From NCBI GenBank assembly GCA_023131935.1, contig JAGLYY010000036.1, positions 1-9,321 on the forward strand: 9,321 nt of DNA, read 5' to 3'. A model generated the notes under the pieces. That model had not been told where the DNA came from and searched no databases. It saw nothing but the letters and a program-made list of their open reading frames with translations. The position numbers were made by a program, and so were the translations under genes. Shown one piece after another: positions 7,216-9,321 of this stretch. How positions within the stretch are numbered: position 1 is the first letter of the stretch; every line of letters starts with the position of its first letter. Source of the DNA: Spirochaetales bacterium (GTDB lineage Bacteria; Spirochaetota; Spirochaetia; JAGLYY01).

Positions 7216-7233
7216 TAATCGTTAGATGATTAT
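7215..7233. other. AT-rich hairpin between two convergent stop codons
   Basis: ATAATC (7215-7220) and GATTAT (7228-7233) can pair over six bases with a 7-base loop. The repeat touches the stop codons of both the WD40 gene and the ComFB-family gene. It lacks G+C content and T-runs, so it is at best a weak bidirectional terminator. Confidence 0.3.
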
Positions 7234-7529
7234 CCTGAACAGGATGGATTTTCCCCTATTTTCTCCAGTGCTCCCTGCACAGCTTTATCCACCTCATCCG
7301 CGTATTTTGTATGATCAAGGGCGTGGGCGTAGAGGGTCCCAATGAGGGAAACCCGATAATGAGGTTTTACCTTGTTCAGCGCCAGGGCAATCATATCAAG
7401 TATACAGTCCTGACATCGGCAGACGTTCTGATTTTCCTCTTGCGCAAGCTGTTTTTCGAGACTCTCGACGACGAGGCGTTCAGATTCATTTACGAGATAC
7501 TCAAAATTGTACTCTTCTCTCAGTCCCAT
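7230..7529 (-). CDS. ComFB-family protein (late competence protein family)
   Basis: The 99-residue, mostly helical protein matches the small ComFB family in length and pattern. Acidic N-terminal helices (NFEYLVNESERLVVESLEKQ) are followed by the cysteine cluster VCRCQDC (C37, C39, C42) and the hallmark LDMIALALNKVKPHY (44-58). B. subtilis ComFB is encoded in the comF operon, but it is not essential for DNA uptake there. Members in cyanobacteria have recently been reported to bind cyclic dinucleotides. Neither role can be assigned here from sequence, and no comFA or comFC lies nearby. AAGAGG (7538-7543) precedes the ATG by 8 bases. The gene lies downstream of dnaB on the same strand but 238 bases away, and it converges with the WD40 gene with a 14-base gap, so it is probably an independent unit. 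Confidence 0.85.
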   Translation of the reverse strand: MGLREEYNFEYLVNESERLVVESLEKQLAQEENQNVCRCQDCILDMIALALNKVKPHYRVSLIGTLYAHALDHTKYADEVDKAVQGALEKIGENPSCSG

Positions 7530-7595
7530 AGCATTTACCTCTTGTATAATAATTAGCTACTTTCGGAGATTTTTCAAGGGTTTCAGCAGTATTTC

Positions 7596-7601
7596 ATTAT
7601 A
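7596..7601 (-). promoter_or_regulatory. Possible -10 element upstream of the ComFB-family gene
   Basis: On the minus strand this reads TATAAT exactly, about 67 bases before the ComFB-family start, which would give a leader of roughly 60 bases. No good -35 hexamer lies 16-18 bases upstream and there is no extended TG element, so the call is tentative. Confidence 0.25.
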
Positions 7602-7625
7602 ACCCGTTTGATTCGTTTGCTTCGT

Positions 7626-7677
7626 CCGGTTCCCGCAGAAACCTCCAGAAAAAAGAGAAGGTTTCGCTACAAACCGG
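7626..7677. repeat. Nested inverted repeat (stem-loop) in the dnaB-comFB interval
   Basis: The outer arms CCGGTT (7626-7631) and AACCGG (7672-7677) pair perfectly. The inner arms GCAGAAACC (7635-7643) and GGTTTCGC (7660-7667) pair over eight bases with one bulged A (7637). A 3-by-4 internal loop separates the two stems, and a 16-base A/G-rich loop (7644-7659) caps the structure. No T-run follows on either strand, so it is not a standard terminator. It could be a structured RNA in a transcript crossing the interval or an extragenic palindrome. Confidence 0.6.
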
Positions 7678-7702
7678 CAATAAATCAGGCAAATTGATTT
7701 GG

Positions 7703-7766
7703 CAATATCTCATTTTCTATCTAATCCTGGCCACATGTGTCATAATCCAGACCAAAATGAGAATTG
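7703..7766 (-). repeat. Long inverted repeat just after the dnaB stop codon
   Basis: TCTCATTTT (7708-7716) matches AAAATGAGA (7754-7762) perfectly. Beyond one unpaired A (7707), CAAT (7703-7706) and ATTG (7763-7766) extend the stem to 13 pairs. CTGG (7727-7730) and CCAG (7747-7750) can form an inner stem, and the apical loop holds the palindrome CACATGTG (7732-7739). On the dnaB transcript the hairpin begins 1 base after the stop codon. There is no following T-run, so a role in 3'-end protection or factor-assisted termination is more likely than intrinsic termination. Confidence 0.55.
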
Positions 7767-7767
7767 A

Positions 7768-9105
7768 TCATGGTGTTTCGTTCGTGAGGGGCTCGAATTT
7801 TGTATAACGGGGGATAAATGCTACTCTGACAGTATCTACAGGACCATTACGCTGTTTAGCGACAATGAGTTCAGTTTCAACATTATTTGGCGATTCTCTG
7901 TTATCTCTCTCAAACCTCTCCCGGTGGAGAAACATTACTACGTCAGCGTCCTGTTCCAGTGATCCTGATTCCCGGAGATCGGCCAGGGATGGTGCTTTTC
8001 CTTCAGATTGCCTTCCAACCTGGGAAAGCGCGAGAACAGGAATATCCAATTCTCTGGCTAATGATTTTAATGAACGGGAGATTTCCGCCACCTGTTCATG
8101 CCGGGGAATATCTCGTTTTTCCGCCTCTACAAGACCGATGTAATCTATAAAGAGAATTTCAATATCTTTCTGACTCTTCATCCTCCTCGCCTGGGCCCGA
8201 AGATCGAGAAGTTTAATATTCGGAGTATCGTCAATGAAGAGTGGCGCTTCATAGATTCTACCTGCTGCTTCCTGAAGACTATGGAAATCCGCGGGCCGTA
8301 ACAGCCCCGTTCTAAGCTTGGCTGAATCTATCCGTGCCTCAGCAGCAACTATCCGCTGCATAAGAGCCTTGCTTGACATTTCAAGAGTGAAAAAACCTAC
8401 CGATCGTTTTTGTCTTATCGCGATATTTGAAGCCATAGTGAGGGCCAGAGCAGTTTTCCCGATGGAAGGCCGCGATCCTAAAACGATAAACTCCGAATTC
8501 TGAAAACCGCTTGTCAGATTGTCCAGATCAGAGAAACCAGTAGGGACCCCGGTATAGTTTTCTTTTGTGTGGTAGAGCTTTTCTATAGCCTCAATAGTTT
8601 TTACAATGATCTCGTTTGCTCCGAGGTAACTGCCACCCTGCTGCCGGTCTGTAACATCAAAGATTTTCCTTTCCGCCTCTTCAATAATCGTCCTGGAATC
8701 CTGGGTCTCTTCATAGGCCTCCGCTATAATCTCTGAGGCAACTTTCAGGAGGGTGCGGCGAATACTCGCTCCCTGCACGATTCTCGCGTAATACTCTACA
8801 TTCGCGGAGGTTGGTACGGAGGAGGTCAGGGTGGAAATGTAACCGGCGCCGCCACTGGATTCAAGCTCACCGGATGTTTTTAGCTCATCGGTTAAAGTGA
8901 TAAGATCAATCGCCTCTCCTTTATTGAAAAGGCCGATTATTGCCTGAAAGACTTTTTTGTGGGCATTTTTATAAAAGTCCTCCGCGCGCAGATAGCGGAG
9001 GACTGTTGCTAATGATTCCGAATCGAGGAGCAGGGCCCCAAGAGTTGCCCTTTCCGCCTCGTCGTTATGTGGAGGTATCCTGTCCTTCAGGGACATGGTT
9101 GTCAT
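7768..9105 (-). CDS. dnaB: Replicative DNA helicase DnaB
   Basis: DnaB is the hexameric 5'-3' helicase that unwinds DNA at the replication fork and recruits primase. The 445-residue product has the full family layout. The N-terminal helical domain (about 5-110) opens with IPPHNDEAERATLGALLLD. After the linker comes the RecA-like motor with Walker A GSRPSIGKT (210-218), FTLEMS (239-244), Walker B ILFIDY (317-322), LSQVGRQSEGKAP (360-372), DLRESGSLEQDADVV (376-390) and AKQRNGP (416-422). It has no intein. The start ATG 9105 is favoured by AAGGGGAG 4 bases upstream; a second in-frame ATG at 9096 is further from that site. It follows rplI by 36 bases on the same strand, the common rpsF-ssb-rpsR-rplI-dnaB order, so it is probably co-transcribed with ribosomal protein genes. 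Confidence 0.97.
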   Translation of the reverse strand: MTTMSLKDRIPPHNDEAERATLGALLLDSESLATVLRYLRAEDFYKNAHKKVFQAIIGLFNKGEAIDLITLTDELKTSGELESSGGAGYISTLTSSVPTSANVEYYARIVQGASIRRTLLKVASEIIAEAYEETQDSRTIIEEAERKIFDVTDRQQGGSYLGANEIIVKTIEAIEKLYHTKENYTGVPTGFSDLDNLTSGFQNSEFIVLGSRPSIGKTALALTMASNIAIRQKRSVGFFTLEMSSKALMQRIVAAEARIDSAKLRTGLLRPADFHSLQEAAGRIYEAPLFIDDTPNIKLLDLRAQARRMKSQKDIEILFIDYIGLVEAEKRDIPRHEQVAEISRSLKSLARELDIPVLALSQVGRQSEGKAPSLADLRESGSLEQDADVVMFLHRERFERDNRESPNNVETELIVAKQRNGPVDTVRVAFIPRYTKFEPLTNETP

Positions 9106-9109
9106 TAAT

Positions 9110-9117
9110 CTCCCCTT
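9110..9117 (-). promoter_or_regulatory. dnaB ribosome binding site
   Basis: On the minus strand AAGGGGAG lies 4 bases before ATG 9105 and 13 bases before the alternative ATG 9096. This supports the longer protein, beginning MTTMSLKD. Confidence 0.7.
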
Positions 9118-9141
9118 TTAAGAGGTTACACTCCCTCTATC

Positions 9142-9321
9142 TTAAGCAGGATTATCCTCGTTCTTCACTTCAGCTTCGGTCGGGACCGCGCGTTCTTTAA
9201 CAGCGGTTTCTACTTCAGCAGCCGCGGGCTCTTCCTTTTTAGTTACTTTAGGAGCAGCTTTCTTCTTCGCCGGAGCTTCTTCTTCGACCCCTTCTCCCTT
9301 AATTACCACTTTGAGTTCCGC
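9142..9321 (-). CDS. rplI: 50S ribosomal protein L9, C-terminal end (5' part outside the window)
   Basis: A minus-strand frame enters at base 9321 and stops at TAA 9144-9142, giving 59 residues. The first residues, AELKVVIKGEG, fit the end of the L9 C-terminal domain, which normally finishes the protein. About 48 further residues follow, rich in Ala, Glu and Lys (EEEAPAKKKAAPKVTKKEEP, then EVKNEDNPA), apparently a disordered tail. The call rests on this short match and on position before dnaB, the conserved rplI-dnaB arrangement. L9 binds 23S rRNA as a long two-domain strut of the large subunit. The 36-base gap to dnaB holds a weak hairpin (TTAAGAGG 9118-9125 against CCTC and TTAA at 9134-9145) next to the dnaB ribosome binding site. 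Confidence 0.75.
   Translation of the reverse strand, partial: AELKVVIKGEGVEEEAPAKKKAAPKVTKKEEPAAAEVETAVKERAVPTEAEVKNEDNPA

Noticed and set aside
7311..7556. Plus-strand open frame of 81 codons opposite the ComFB-family gene
   Set aside because: The minus-strand frame carries clear family motifs and a ribosome binding site. The plus-strand frame shows neither.
7546..7577. Possible promoter for the ComFB-family gene (TATTAT at 7546-7551 with TTGAAA at 7572-7577, minus strand)
   Set aside because: The spacing of 20 bases is too long, and transcription would start right at the ribosome binding site.
7530..7595. Possible c-di-GMP riboswitch in the leader of the ComFB-family gene
   Set aside because: It was considered because of the family's reported ligand, but I could not find the conserved GEMM-type core or paired elements in this stretch or further upstream.
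7606..7625. TTTGATTCGTTTGCTTCG as a short direct repeat
   Set aside because: The units are short and imperfect with only two copies; not enough for a CRISPR or iteron call.
7768..9105. Intein or frameshift in dnaB
   Set aside because: DnaB often carries inteins, but all motor motifs occur in order in an uninterrupted frame of normal length.

Overview
The window is chromosomal housekeeping DNA. It is most likely from a spirochaete of the Spirochaetales type; this is inferred from gene order and protein character, not from a database match. Genes run tsf, frr, uppS, cdsA, rseP without pyrH between tsf and frr and without dxr next to cdsA. A dnaB-rplI pair lies close by. As I recall it, Borrelia has a similar compact arrangement, whereas E. 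coli has rpsB-tsf-pyrH-frr-dxr-uppS-cdsA-rseP. No mobile element, CRISPR array, tRNA or rRNA is visible, and nothing suggests recent transfer.

Layout, plus strand (1-7215). The window opens inside the 3' end of a gene that must be rpsB, of which only an acidic low-complexity tail is present. Then come tsf (EF-Ts), a clear hairpin plus T-run terminator or attenuator, frr (ribosome recycling factor), uppS (undecaprenyl diphosphate synthase), cdsA (CDP-diacylglycerol synthase) and rseP (site-2 protease). Two poorly characterised genes follow: a CpXC-type four-cysteine protein and a probably exported WD40/beta-propeller protein. From frr to the WD40 gene, neighbours overlap by a few bases or lie within about 10 bases of each other, so this is one operon. 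It links the end of translation, lipid-carrier and phospholipid synthesis, membrane proteolysis and two envelope- or signalling-like unknowns.

Layout, minus strand (7230-9321). The right edge holds the last 59 codons of rplI (ribosomal protein L9), again with a low-complexity tail. The replicative helicase gene dnaB follows 36 bases later. Next is a 238-base intergenic stretch with two sizeable inverted repeats, then a small ComFB-family gene. That gene converges on the WD40 gene with only 14 bases between their stop codons.

No clearly new system is evident. The points most worth a second look are the CpXC-WD40 pair attached to the rseP operon, the orphan ComFB-family gene with a structured region upstream, the terminator set against the frr ribosome binding site, and the unusual tails on two ribosomal proteins.
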